Positions 1-8,541 of a stretch of DNA of 64,000 nt are shown piece after piece. A program made the position numbers and the translations under genes. Below the pieces are notes generated by a model that was not told the origin of the DNA, did no database searches, and worked only from the letters and a program-made list of their open reading frames with translations. Location of the stretch: assembly GCA_965218045.1 (NCBI GenBank), contig CBDCJX010000011.1:124001-188000 (forward strand), given 5' to 3'. Source of the DNA: CAVRCA01 sp965218045. Its GTDB lineage: Bacteria > Pseudomonadota > Alphaproteobacteria > Acetobacterales > Acetobacteraceae. Numbering within the stretch: the stretch's first letter is position 1; every line of letters starts with the position of its first letter.

Positions 1-1
1 T

Positions 2-919
2 GGCGAGGTCTACGCCGGCTACTCCGATCGCGACATGTGGGTGTTCGACCCCTTCGCCCATGCTCGCCCGCAGCCGGCTTCGGGCTTTGTCACCGATTTC
101 CTCGGCACACGCACACGCACTTCCTCGCTGTGGGATGCTGTCCGCAGCCTGGATGGCCAGGTCATGGGCCGGCCGGTTCCGCATGACCTGTTTGAAGCGA
201 TCGAATGGATCGGGTTGCTGAAAGCCGTGACCTCCGCACGCGGCGGCCGCTTCGCGATGATGGAGCTAGGCGCTGGCTCGGGGCCGTGGCTTGCCGCCGG
301 AGCGGTGGCCGCGCGGCTGCGTGGTCTGCACGATCTGCGGCTCCTTGGCGTGGAGGCGGACCCGGGTCGCTTTGCACTGATGCGCCAGCACTTCCTCGAC
401 AACGATCTGGACCCGGACGCGCATCGTCTGGTCTGCGCCGCCGTCGGCGTGGAGGCGGGTCACGCACGGTGGCCGCGGATCGCCGATCCGCCGAATGCCG
501 CCGGAGCGCGGCCAGTGCAGGAAAGCGGGGGAAAGCTGGATGCGGACGACGTGGCCTACATGCAAGGCGGGATCGAGGATTTCATCGACGTCGAGATCGT
601 GCCGCTTGGCGATCTGCTGGCCGAACAGGACGTGTGGGATCTCGTGCATATCGACGTGCAGGGCTGGGAAGCAAAGCTGTGCGCTGGCTGCGTCGAGCCG
701 CTCAATGCCCGTGTCCGTTGGCTGATTATCGGCACGCACTCGCGTCCGATCGAAGGCGAGGTGATCGCGATCCTGCATGCCGCCGGTTGGGTGCTCGAGA
801 ACGAGAAGCCCACTCGCTTTCACTTCGATCCGGCGAAAGCCTCGCTGGAACTGATGACCGAAGTCGACGGCGTGCAGGTCTGGCGCAACTCGCGCCTCGT
901 CGCCTTGCAAGTCAGCTAG
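2..919 (+). CDS. FkbM-family SAM-dependent methyltransferase (5' end outside window)
   Basis: The frame is open from the first bases of the window through the ATG at 35 (GEVYAGYSDRDMW precedes and includes it), so the true start probably lies upstream and the gene is partial. A glycine-rich SAM loop MELGAGSGPW lies about 76-85 residues after that ATG, followed by an acidic strand end, LGVEADP. The FkbM hallmark LVHIDVQGWE comes later. FkbM-type enzymes O-methylate sugars, lipids or polyketides. Here the next genes are another methyltransferase and two glycosyltransferases, so a surface-glycan substrate is likely (inference). The acceptor cannot be named. Confidence 0.85.
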   Translation, partial: GEVYAGYSDRDMWVFDPFAHARPQPASGFVTDFLGTRTRTSSLWDAVRSLDGQVMGRPVPHDLFEAIEWIGLLKAVTSARGGRFAMMELGAGSGPWLAAGAVAARLRGLHDLRLLGVEADPGRFALMRQHFLDNDLDPDAHRLVCAAVGVEAGHARWPRIADPPNAAGARPVQESGGKLDADDVAYMQGGIEDFIDVEIVPLGDLLAEQDVWDLVHIDVQGWEAKLCAGCVEPLNARVRWLIIGTHSRPIEGEVIAILHAAGWVLENEKPTRFHFDPAKASLELMTEVDGVQVWRNSRLVALQVS

Positions 920-932
920 CGGGGACCGGGGA

Positions 933-2204
933 TTGGTGCAGCGGATCGAACTCGAACAGCTTGGAGTGATCCTCGATCGTGCCGATGCGCTGATGCAGTC
1001 CGACTACGCGGCGGCGTTGCGGATGCTGAACGATATCAGCGTGGCGATGCCACAGCCTCCGACGGCGAGCGATCCTTTTGGATCCGACTACGCGAACTGG
1101 GTGATGGCGAGCTATCGGCGTGTCGCCGGGGTCGATGCCTGTGAGCCATTGGCGCCTGAGGTGGACGACGACGGGCAGACCGACCTGCGGTTGGCGCAGT
1201 GCTTCCCTTTCGGCACCGGAGATCCGGGCTTCACCGGCCGTTACATGAGCGGTGTCGGCATGATCCTGGCCGAGCTGGACCTGCCGCCTGGCTCGCGTGT
1301 CGTCGAATACGGCGCGGGATGGGGCCATGTCGCCGCGACCCTCGCCCGCGCCGGTTACCAGGTGACCTGCGTTGATAGCGAGGCGACGTTCCTGCATCTC
1401 GCACAGCGCGAGGCGGAAAGCCTGGGGTGCGTGGTGGCGACCCATCAGGGAGCGTTGGGTGACCGGCCCTACGCGCCCGGCGAGCCCGGCGCCGCTGCTG
1501 TCGTCTTCTTCGAGACATTCCATCACGCGTTCGATCACTTGGACGTATTGCACAGGGTGCGGCGGGAGGTGCTGCAACCAGGCGGCGTGCTGGTGCTAGC
1601 CGCCGAGCCCGTGCATTCCACGTTTCCCAACCCTTGGGGTCTGCGACCGGATGGCAATGCTCTCTGGGCGGTGCGGCGCAAGGGATGGATGGAGCTTGGG
1701 TTCCAGGAAGACTATCTGCTGCGGGCGTTGCTGCGCGAGGGGTTCCTCGTGTCGCGCACTCACGTCGAGGCTCTGGGGCCGTTTGGCCTGCTCTATCGTG
1801 GCAGGCTGCACGATGGGCGGGTACGCCCCGGCGAGACGCTGATGCCGAGTGTGGAGGCGGCGAGTTGGGCGCCGGCGCTACCCCAAGGGGAGCCGCGGCT
1901 GTGGGCGCAGGTCGACAGCCGCATGACGCTGGACCATGCGCCGGGCTGGGCCGCCGTCACTGTTACCCTCACCAATCACCTGCCCGTGCCGCTCACGGCG
2001 GCGATCGACGCCGGCGGCGCCGGGCCGGTAACACGACGCACCTTCGCTGCGGGGGAGCAGTGCGCGCTGGCCATCCCGCTGCCGCGCATCGGCCGCGAGC
2101 TTCGCGTCTGGTCCGAAACGGCGGTGCCGGCCCAGCTTGGGGTCAATAACGATCGGCGCGCGCTCGGCATCGCGGTGGAGGAGCTGCGCTACCATGCCGG
2201 CTGA
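933..2204 (+). CDS. Class I SAM-dependent methyltransferase, glycan cluster
   Basis: 423 residues. The SAM-binding core is plain: RVVEYGAGWGHVAATLA is motif I and VTCVDSE is the acidic end of strand 2. VVFFETFHHAFDHLDVLHRV and the following GGVLVLAAEP resemble motifs II-III of the UbiE/Methyltransf_11 group. About 120 N-terminal residues and a beta-rich C-terminal region of roughly 150 residues flank this core and were not recognised. The gene starts 13 bp after the FkbM gene at TTG 933 or GTG 936, with GGGG-rich sequence upstream. Its end overlaps the next gene by 11 bp, suggesting translational coupling. The substrate is probably a sugar or glycolipid (inference). Confidence 0.85.
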   Translation: MVQRIELEQLGVILDRADALMQSDYAAALRMLNDISVAMPQPPTASDPFGSDYANWVMASYRRVAGVDACEPLAPEVDDDGQTDLRLAQCFPFGTGDPGFTGRYMSGVGMILAELDLPPGSRVVEYGAGWGHVAATLARAGYQVTCVDSEATFLHLAQREAESLGCVVATHQGALGDRPYAPGEPGAAAVVFFETFHHAFDHLDVLHRVRREVLQPGGVLVLAAEPVHSTFPNPWGLRPDGNALWAVRRKGWMELGFQEDYLLRALLREGFLVSRTHVEALGPFGLLYRGRLHDGRVRPGETLMPSVEAASWAPALPQGEPRLWAQVDSRMTLDHAPGWAAVTVTLTNHLPVPLTAAIDAGGAGPVTRRTFAAGEQCALAIPLPRIGRELRVWSETAVPAQLGVNNDRRALGIAVEELRYHAG

Positions 2205-4446
2205 GCCGCCGCCCTCGGATAGCCCGCGCGTCTCCATTGTCATATGCACCGATGGCAGGGCGGACGCCCTCGCCAACACGCTGCACTGCCTGCAATACCT
2301 CGAAGGGCCCGGCTTCGAGGTCTGCGTGGTTCGTGGACCGACCGAAGACCGAACGTCCGAGGTGTTGTCCGAGTGGTCCGGGCGGATCAAGCTTGCGCGC
2401 AATCCCGAACGCAACCTCTCGGCCTCACGCAACATCGGCATCGCCATGTCGGCGGGCGAGATTGTTGCGTTCCTGGATGACGACGGCCTGCCGGAACCCG
2501 AGTGGTTGCAGCAGATACTTCCCGCTTTCGATGACCCGCGAGTCGCCGGAGCGGGCGGCATCGTCATGGATCATACCGGCGCGCGAGCACAATATCTCTA
2601 CGCCTCGGCGGATCGGTTCGGCAATGCCGACTGGCAGCGCGACACGCCGGCGGATTGCTTCAATTTCCCGCTCTCGTTCAACTTCCCCTATGTGCAAGGC
2701 ACCAACAGCGCTTTCCGCCGCGACGCGCTGCTTGCCATCGGCGGCTTCGACGAGGAGTACGAGTTCTACCTCGACGAAACCGATGTCTGCTGCCGGCTGG
2801 TGGATAGCGGCCGCGTCATCCGGCAACTGCCGGACGCGATCGTGCATCACAAATTCCTGCCGAGTGTGATCCGCACCGCGAGCCGCATCACGCGCGTCCT
2901 CTATCCCGTTCTGAAGAACAAGCTGTATTTCTCGTTGCTGAACAATCGTGGCCACTATCCGGTGCGCCGGGCGATCGAGGAGATGACGGCGTTTGTCCAT
3001 GCGGTGGAAGCGGATCTGCGCAACCACGTCGACGCCTTGCGTCTGCCCGTGTCCGACCTCGAAGCTTTTCGTGCTGATGTCGACCGTGCGTGGGCCGTGG
3101 GTCTGGATGCGGGAGTGCGACGGCAACGGAGGTTGCTACAGCCCGCGCTGCTCGAACGGCATGCCGCCGGTTTCCACGAATTTCCGCGACGTGTTCCGCA
3201 AGGCGGGCGGGATAGTTACGTCTTCGTCAGCCAGGAATACCCGCCCGGCCGGATGGGCGGCATCGGTCGCTACATCCACCAGACGGCGCGCGCGGTCGCC
3301 GAGCTCGGTCACCACGTCCACGTGCTGACCCGAGGCGAGGGCCACGATCGCGTCGATTTCGAGCAAGGCACCTGGGTGCATCGCCTGGTGCCCCGGCCCG
3401 CCCCGGAACTGCCCGCTTGCGCCATTCCCGCGCATATCTGGGCGCAGGCCAGCACGATGCTGGATGCCCTGCGTGACATCGCCCAACGGCGATCCGTGAC
3501 GGCGGTTTACGCGCCGATCTGGGATTGCGAGGGTGCGGCCATCCTCCTGGATGGCGCGTTCCCGCTGGTCATCGGCTTGCAGACGACGCTGCATTTCTGG
3601 CTGGACAGCCACCCGCATATTGCCGCGGATCAGGCATTTCAGCGTGATTTCGCCAAGCCGATGCTGCAACTCGAAGCGCGATTGCTGCGCTCCGCCGACG
3701 GTGTGCACGCGATCAGCGGGGCGATCAGCCGTGACATCGCGCAAGCCTACGGTGTGGCGCTCGATCCGCCGCGCACCGAGATCGTAGCGCTGGGACTGGA
3801 AGACTGGTCGGATTTTCCGGCCACGGTACCGCCCACATTGCCGCACGGCTCGCTACGCCTGCTGTTTGTCGGCCGGCTGGAATCGCGCAAAGGCATCGAC
3901 GTTCTGCTCGACGTGCTGCCGTCGCTGCTTGCCCGCCATCCGAACGTGCATACGGACATCGTCGGGAACGACGCCATTCCCGGCCCCGACGGACGGCCGT
4001 ACCGCGCCGCTTTCGAGGCGGCCGCGTCGGCCGAGCTGCTGGCGCGCGTGCGGTTCCACGGCGAAGTGACGGAGGACCGGTTGCGCGGCTTCTACCAGGC
4101 TTGCGACATCTTCGTGGCACCCAGCCGCTTCGAGTCGTTCGGCCTCATTCTGGTCGAGGCGATGATGTACGGGAAACCGGCCGTGGCTTGCCGGACCGGC
4201 GGCATGGTCGAGGTCGCCGAGGAGGGCAGCACCGCGCTGCTCGCCGTGCCCGGCGATGCGGCATCGCTCGAGGAGAAACTAGAGCGGCTGGTCGGCGATC
4301 CGTCGTTGCGCCGTGCGCTGGGCGAGGCGGGGCGGCGGCGTTACCAGAGCCGCTTCGCCCCAAGCCCGATGGCGGACGGCGTGGTGGCGTTGTTGCGACG
4401 CGCCCGCGCCAGTCGAACGGCCTGTACCGCCTCCGCCAACTTGTGA
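2194..4446 (+). CDS. Bifunctional GT2-GT4 glycosyltransferase fusion
   Basis: About 750 residues from ATG 2194, which overlaps the upstream stop by 11 bp. The frame is open further upstream, but that part is a shadow of the methyltransferase. The N-terminal third is a GT-A family 2 domain: VSIVICTDGRADAL, a DDDG metal/nucleotide motif, and GGFDEEYEFYLDETDVC. The C-terminal half is a GT-B family 4 domain: YPPGRMGGIGRYI near its start, LFVGRLESRKGIDVLL at the Rossmann entry, and ESFGLILVEAMM carrying the E-x7-E motif. Two sugar-transfer activities in one chain suggest consecutive steps on one glycan. No membrane segment was seen. Sugar donor and acceptor are unknown. Confidence 0.92.
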   Translation: MPAEPPPSDSPRVSIVICTDGRADALANTLHCLQYLEGPGFEVCVVRGPTEDRTSEVLSEWSGRIKLARNPERNLSASRNIGIAMSAGEIVAFLDDDGLPEPEWLQQILPAFDDPRVAGAGGIVMDHTGARAQYLYASADRFGNADWQRDTPADCFNFPLSFNFPYVQGTNSAFRRDALLAIGGFDEEYEFYLDETDVCCRLVDSGRVIRQLPDAIVHHKFLPSVIRTASRITRVLYPVLKNKLYFSLLNNRGHYPVRRAIEEMTAFVHAVEADLRNHVDALRLPVSDLEAFRADVDRAWAVGLDAGVRRQRRLLQPALLERHAAGFHEFPRRVPQGGRDSYVFVSQEYPPGRMGGIGRYIHQTARAVAELGHHVHVLTRGEGHDRVDFEQGTWVHRLVPRPAPELPACAIPAHIWAQASTMLDALRDIAQRRSVTAVYAPIWDCEGAAILLDGAFPLVIGLQTTLHFWLDSHPHIAADQAFQRDFAKPMLQLEARLLRSADGVHAISGAISRDIAQAYGVALDPPRTEIVALGLEDWSDFPATVPPTLPHGSLRLLFVGRLESRKGIDVLLDVLPSLLARHPNVHTDIVGNDAIPGPDGRPYRAAFEAAASAELLARVRFHGEVTEDRLRGFYQACDIFVAPSRFESFGLILVEAMMYGKPAVACRTGGMVEVAEEGSTALLAVPGDAASLEEKLERLVGDPSLRRALGEAGRRRYQSRFAPSPMADGVVALLRRARASRTACTASANL

Positions 4447-5582
4447 GTCGCGGCAACCGATTGTTCCGCGTCGCTGTCGTCGCCCCGATCATGGTGCGTT
4501 ACGACGCCATCTCGCTTGCCGCCCGGGACACGGTTCGCGCCTTGGCGGCCGATCCGCGCATTGAGGTGCAACATTTCGGGTCTGCCTGCGATTTTCCCGA
4601 GATCGCGCACCGGCACTGCGGTGATGTTTCGCATCTCCTGCTGGACCCGGCCTATCAGGCTGCGGATGCCGCGATCTTTCATTTCGGGATAGAACACAGC
4701 CTGTTCGACGCCTTGCTGACCGGCGGCCCGCCGATCCGGATCGTCCGCTTCCACAATGTCACCCCCGCGCGCTTCGTGAGCGCTGCGGACGTGCCGGTCA
4801 TCGAGCGATCGCTCCGGCAGATCGAGATCCTGCGCCGCGCCGACGAGATCTGGGCCGACAGCCCGGCCAACGCTCAGGCACTGCTCGATCGCGGCTTCGA
4901 TCCCGCGTGCCTGCGTGTCATTCCCCTGGTGGTCGAGGACCCGGAATTCGCCAACCTCGCCGACAAGCAGGTCACGCCGGTCGAAATCCTCTATCTCGGC
5001 CGGATCGCGCCGTCGAAAGGGCTGCACGACCTGATCCCGGCCATCGCCCAGGCGCGACTGCCGCAGGGAGCGATCCGGGTGACGGTGGCGGGCAACACGG
5101 CCTGGTCCGAGCCGAACTATCTGGCCCGGTTGCGTGGTCTGATTTCCCAAAACGAGCTGGCAGAGGTGGTGCATTTCGCCGGCACGGTCGACGACGCCGA
5201 ACGCGAGCGGCTGCTGCACGCCGCGCACATGTTGGCGATCCCGTCCTACCATGAAGGTTTCTGTCGCCCGGTGGCCGAGGGACTGCGCGCGGGCTGCGTG
5301 CCGCTTGTCTACGACGCCTACAACCTCCCCCATATCGCGGCGGGGCTGGGCCGCGTGGTGCCGACGGGAGATATCGCAGCACTTGCTGCCGCCATGCGAG
5401 ATCTCGCCCAGGCGCTTCCGGGAGCATTGGAGACTCCGACGGCACCGCTCCTGTCGCTTGATCGCGGTCCCACGTCGGTCGCCGAGTTCTCCGACCAAGC
5501 GCATCGGCACACCGCCCGCTTCGCGTTCGAAACCGTGAGCGCCCAAATGCGGGAGCGCCTGTGGCAACTCGCTGGGCGGTAG
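4443..5582 (+). CDS. GT4 family glycosyltransferase
   Basis: 379 residues from GTG 4443, which overlaps the upstream TGA in a GTGA arrangement typical of coupled translation. The longer open frame upstream is antiparallel shadow. ILYLGRIAPSKGLHDLI is the nucleotide-sugar-binding start of the C-terminal Rossmann domain. PSYHEGFCRPVAEGLRAG corresponds to the E-x7-E region of GT4 enzymes. It is the last gene of the glycan cluster; about 120 bp without a gene follow, including a small hairpin. It probably adds a further sugar to the same product as the fusion enzyme (inference). Confidence 0.92.
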   Translation: MSRGNRLFRVAVVAPIMVRYDAISLAARDTVRALAADPRIEVQHFGSACDFPEIAHRHCGDVSHLLLDPAYQAADAAIFHFGIEHSLFDALLTGGPPIRIVRFHNVTPARFVSAADVPVIERSLRQIEILRRADEIWADSPANAQALLDRGFDPACLRVIPLVVEDPEFANLADKQVTPVEILYLGRIAPSKGLHDLIPAIAQARLPQGAIRVTVAGNTAWSEPNYLARLRGLISQNELAEVVHFAGTVDDAERERLLHAAHMLAIPSYHEGFCRPVAEGLRAGCVPLVYDAYNLPHIAAGLGRVVPTGDIAALAAAMRDLAQALPGALETPTAPLLSLDRGPTSVAEFSDQAHRHTARFAFETVSAQMRERLWQLAGR

Positions 5583-5644
5583 ACCAGCCGGCGCATGCGG
5601 ATGTGTTTGCCGCCACTTAGCACACGGTTCTGTCAACAGCCGCG

Positions 5645-5675
5645 GTAAGCTTTGGTTAGCAAAGCCCCGCCTTAC
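5645..5675 (+). terminator. Hairpin downstream of the glycosyltransferase cluster
   Basis: GCTTTG (5649-5654) and CAAAGC (5660-5665) form a 6-bp stem around a GTTAG loop. GTAAG (5645-5649) can alternatively pair with CTTAC (5671-5675). No T-run follows, so it is at best a weak or Rho-assisted terminator. The position, 65 bp after the last cluster gene and before the next RBS, is the main support. Confidence 0.3.
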
Positions 5676-5706
5676 TGGGCCCGTGTTTTGGAGCGGGAGA
5701 TGAGTA

Positions 5707-6045
5707 ATGCCGGCTGAAGTCCACACCTTGATCTTCAATGTGACCGGACAGCCAACCATAGCGCCCCCACCACGAGCGATGCGTCGCCTGGAGGACTACG
5801 TCAGCACTGCGCGCGATTATGGGCTGACCGATGCGGAGATCGCCGACGACGTCATTCGGCAGTGGCCGAGCGAGCGTCGTGACGTGAGCGTTCTTACCCA
5901 GCCAGGCGGCGAGATCTGGGTCTCCCTCACTCCGGCCCGGCGCCGTCCGCGCCAGCGGCGCGAGGGGCAGAACGAGCCGAAGTCGCAAGCGGGGTCCCGG
6001 TCGCAGCGCTCGTCGATCGTGGCCCGGATCACGCCACCGGTGTGA
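5707..6045 (+). CDS. Hypothetical protein
   Basis: 112 residues, not recognised. GGGAG lies 7 nt before ATG 5707, a good ribosome-binding site. The N-terminal half looks foldable: a short strand (HTLIFNVTG), an amphipathic helix RRLEDYVSTARDYG, and LTDAEIADDVIRQW. A strand SVLTQPGGEIWVSLTP follows. The last 45 residues are arginine-, serine- and glutamine-rich and probably disordered. No signal peptide or membrane segment is visible. It stands alone after the glycan cluster. The antisense frame over the same region lacks a credible start and reads as low-complexity sequence. Confidence 0.55.
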   Translation: MPAEVHTLIFNVTGQPTIAPPPRAMRRLEDYVSTARDYGLTDAEIADDVIRQWPSERRDVSVLTQPGGEIWVSLTPARRRPRQRREGQNEPKSQAGSRSQRSSIVARITPPV

Positions 6046-6190
6046 CCGCCGAGGGGGGACGCACAAGGCTGTTTCCCCGGCTGTGATCGAGCGCACCGGC
6101 GTTGCCAAGAACGGACGCAAGAAACGGAGTGTGCACACCATCCAGGTCCGCGTACTCCGACCTCGCATCAAGAGCGAGGGGATCGAACCA

Positions 6191-6316
6191 ATGGACACAA
6201 ACCCGGACCCGGGCGTCGATCATTTCGACATCTACGACGGCCCGCAGCACGAGTCGGTGGTTGCCGATGAGCTGGACTTCCTGCGCCGTCACCTCCTCGC
6301 TCGCTCGCAAGGCTGA
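6191..6316 (+). CDS. Small acidic hypothetical protein
   Basis: 41 residues from ATG 6191, with GAGGGG about 9 nt upstream. An in-frame GTG at 6083 would give 77 residues, but the added segment is basic and repetitive in character, unlike the acidic 41-residue part (VDHFDIYDG, VVADELDFLRRHLLA). The product may be a short helix-containing peptide. No family is recognised. It lies between the 112-residue hypothetical gene and queE on the same strand. Confidence 0.3.
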   Translation: MDTNPDPGVDHFDIYDGPQHESVVADELDFLRRHLLARSQG

Positions 6317-6385
6317 ACCCGCTTGCGCGGCGGGCGGCAACGCGGCAAGTGAGGGCCGGCACGATCGCAGTCGCCGGAGCGCACC

Positions 6386-6997
6386 CTGGGCTACACCGTC
6401 AAAGAGGTCTTCCTCACCGCGCAGGGCGAGGGCGCGAATATCGGCCGCACCGCCGTGTTCATCCGCTTCGCCGGCTGCAACCTGTGGAGCGGGCGCGAGG
6501 CGGATCGGGCGAGCGCGGTGTGCCGGTTCTGCGACACCGATTTCGTCGGCGGCGAGCGGCACGACGCCGCTTCACTGGCCGACGCGGCGGTGGCGCTATG
6601 GCCCGGACCCCGGTATCGGTTCTGCGTGCTCACCGGCGGCGAGCCGTTGCTGCAACTCGATGCCGAGCTGGTGGACGCGCTGCGTTCGCGGGGTTTCACC
6701 GTCGCCATCGAGACCAACGGCACGCGGACGCTGCCATGTCGGCTCGACTGGGTGTGCGTCAGCCCGAAGGCCGGCGCGCGGCTCGTGCTGAGCGAGGCCG
6801 ACGAGCTGAAGCTGGTCTATCCGCAGGTCGGCTGCGAACCCGCCGCGTTCTATGGCTTCCCGGCCGCGCATCGCTGGCTCTCGCCGATGGATGGGCCTGA
6901 TCTTGCCATCAACACCGAGCAAGCGGCGGCATATTGCCGCGATCACCCGGCCTGGCGCTTGGCGATCCAGGCGCACAAGAGCTGGGGTATCCGGTAA
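6386..6997 (+). CDS. queE: 7-carboxy-7-deazaguanine synthase QueE (apparent CTG start)
   Basis: Radical-SAM enzyme that contracts 6-carboxy-tetrahydropterin to 7-carboxy-7-deazaguanine in queuosine synthesis. From CTG 6386 the protein has 203 residues and begins GYTVKEVFLTAQGEG, the family-typical N-terminus. Cys31, Cys46 and Cys49 form the C-x14-C-x2-C cluster motif characteristic of QueE, and CVLTGGEPLLQ follows. An in-frame TGA at 6350 and the absence of ATG, GTG or TTG before GTG 6455 leave CTG as the only start that keeps the N-terminus. GGAG at 6376-6379 is correctly spaced for it. GTG 6455 would remove the QGEG region. No other queuosine genes are adjacent. Confidence 0.9.
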   Translation: MGYTVKEVFLTAQGEGANIGRTAVFIRFAGCNLWSGREADRASAVCRFCDTDFVGGERHDAASLADAAVALWPGPRYRFCVLTGGEPLLQLDAELVDALRSRGFTVAIETNGTRTLPCRLDWVCVSPKAGARLVLSEADELKLVYPQVGCEPAAFYGFPAAHRWLSPMDGPDLAINTEQAAAYCRDHPAWRLAIQAHKSWGIR

Positions 6998-7103
6998 TCC
7001 AGGCTACGGTCTCGCGGCACCGGCGCCGGCCTTGACGCCACGTTCGGGTGGCGGCGCGTCGTCGGGCGGTTTGGGCGGTCGCCCGCGCCGGTCCTTCGTG
7101 GCG

Positions 7104-8507
7104 TCATCCCCCTCCTGGGCCTGGCCCGGTCGCGTGCGGCCCGTCTGCGCTTGTCGGTACACCGACCTGCGGCAGCCACACCGAGGCGGTGGTGCCGCCG
7201 CCCACCGTGCTGCTGATCGCCATCTGGCCGCGATGGCGGTTGACGATGTGCTTGACGATCGCGAGGCCGAGGCCAGTGCCGCCGACCGCTCGCGAGCGGC
7301 CGGCGTCGACCCGGTAGAACCGCTCGGTCAAACGCGGCAGGTGCTCGCGGGCGATGCCCTGCCCGTCATCGCTCACCGATAGCACCACGCCGGGGCGGGC
7401 CGGAAAGCGGTCGTCATTCTCCGCCGGCTCGACCGCGAGCCCCACCTGCCCGGCCTCCCGGCCGTATTTCACCGCGTTGTCGAGCAGGTTGTGCAGCACC
7501 TGCGCGAGCTGATCGGCGTCGGCGGTGACCGGCGGAACAGCGGCGGCGATCCGCAGGTCGAGGGTCATCCGGCGCTCGGCCAGTCGTGGCTCGAATTCCG
7601 CCGCGACCCGTGGCGCGAGCTCCGCCAGGTCCACCGCCTCCGATGGCGACTGGTGCTCATCCATCTCGATGCGCGACAGGCTCAGCAGGTCGTCGATGAT
7701 GCGGTTCATCCGCGCCGCTTGCTCGCCCATGATGGCGAGGAAGCGCTGCTGGGCGGGGCGATCGTCGGCCGCCGGGCCGCGCAAGGTCTCGATGAAGCCG
7801 ATCAGGCTGGCGAGCGGCGTGCGCAGCTCGTGGCTGGCATTGGCGACGAAATCGGCCCGCGTCCGCTCCACCGCGCGCTCGCGGGTGCGGTCGGCGAGCA
7901 CGATCACCGACTGGCTGCCGTCGCTGAGCGGCGGGTCGATGACGAACACGGTGGCCCGCAGCTCGCGCGGCACCGGCACCGGGATGGTCAGCTCCGCCTG
8001 CTGCGGCGTGTTCTCGGCGAACGCCCGATCGAGCGCGCCGCGCAGGACGGGGTGCCGCAGCACCGCGGCAACCTCCTCGCCGAACGCCGCCCGGGCGGCG
8101 GCGTTGGCGCGCCGCACACGACGGTCGGCGGCGAGCATGATCAGCGGGTCGGGCAGACGCTCGAGGATGGTCTGGTCGGCTTGGCGCAGGCGTTCCACCT
8201 GGGCGGCGCGGCTCGACATCGCCCGGGCCAGGCGCTCGATGTCGCGAGTGATGCTTTCCATCGGCCGCAGCCTCGGTGTGCCGGCGGCGACGAACGCGGC
8301 GCCCGGTTCGTCCTCGGCGGCGCGCCGCGCGGTCTCGGCGAGCAGTGCCAGGTCGCGCGCCCAAACGAAGCCGAGGATCGCGATGGCGAGCAGGGACAGC
8401 GTGGCGCCGGCGAGTGCGGCGCCGGGCGCGGCTTGGCCGGTGACCGCCAGCAGCAGCAATGTCGCCACCGGGGTCGCGGCCAGCAGCGCGATCACCAGTG
8501 CCGGCAT
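7104..8507 (-). CDS. PhoR-like membrane sensor histidine kinase
   Basis: 467 residues from ATG 8507. Two hydrophobic segments open the protein (ALVIALLAATPVATLLLL and a second around LSLLAIAILGFVWA). A HAMP-like linker and a PAS-type domain (ILERLPDPLIMLAADRRVRR) follow. The dimerisation/phosphoacceptor box is ASHELRTPLASLIGF. The ATPase domain shows NLLDNAVKYGR, VSDDGQGIAREHLPRLTERF and GTGLGLAIVKHIV. This is the phosphate-sensor (PhoR) architecture, but no phoB or pst genes are present, so the signal is unproven. It starts 34 bp after the LpoA-like gene on the same strand. An upstream in-frame extension overlaps that gene and was not used. Confidence 0.9.
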   Translation of the reverse strand: MPALVIALLAATPVATLLLLAVTGQAAPGAALAGATLSLLAIAILGFVWARDLALLAETARRAAEDEPGAAFVAAGTPRLRPMESITRDIERLARAMSSRAAQVERLRQADQTILERLPDPLIMLAADRRVRRANAAARAAFGEEVAAVLRHPVLRGALDRAFAENTPQQAELTIPVPVPRELRATVFVIDPPLSDGSQSVIVLADRTRERAVERTRADFVANASHELRTPLASLIGFIETLRGPAADDRPAQQRFLAIMGEQAARMNRIIDDLLSLSRIEMDEHQSPSEAVDLAELAPRVAAEFEPRLAERRMTLDLRIAAAVPPVTADADQLAQVLHNLLDNAVKYGREAGQVGLAVEPAENDDRFPARPGVVLSVSDDGQGIAREHLPRLTERFYRVDAGRSRAVGGTGLGLAIVKHIVNRHRGQMAISSTVGGGTTASVWLPQVGVPTSADGPHATGPGPGGG

Positions 8508-8541
8508 CCCTCGGCCCGGACCGGCGCCCGGTCGGGCCCGC

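Noticed and set aside
5656..6198. Minus-strand 180-codon frame over the 112-residue hypothetical gene
   Set aside because: Composition is Arg/Pro-rich without recognisable motifs, while the plus-strand gene has a well-placed ribosome-binding site.
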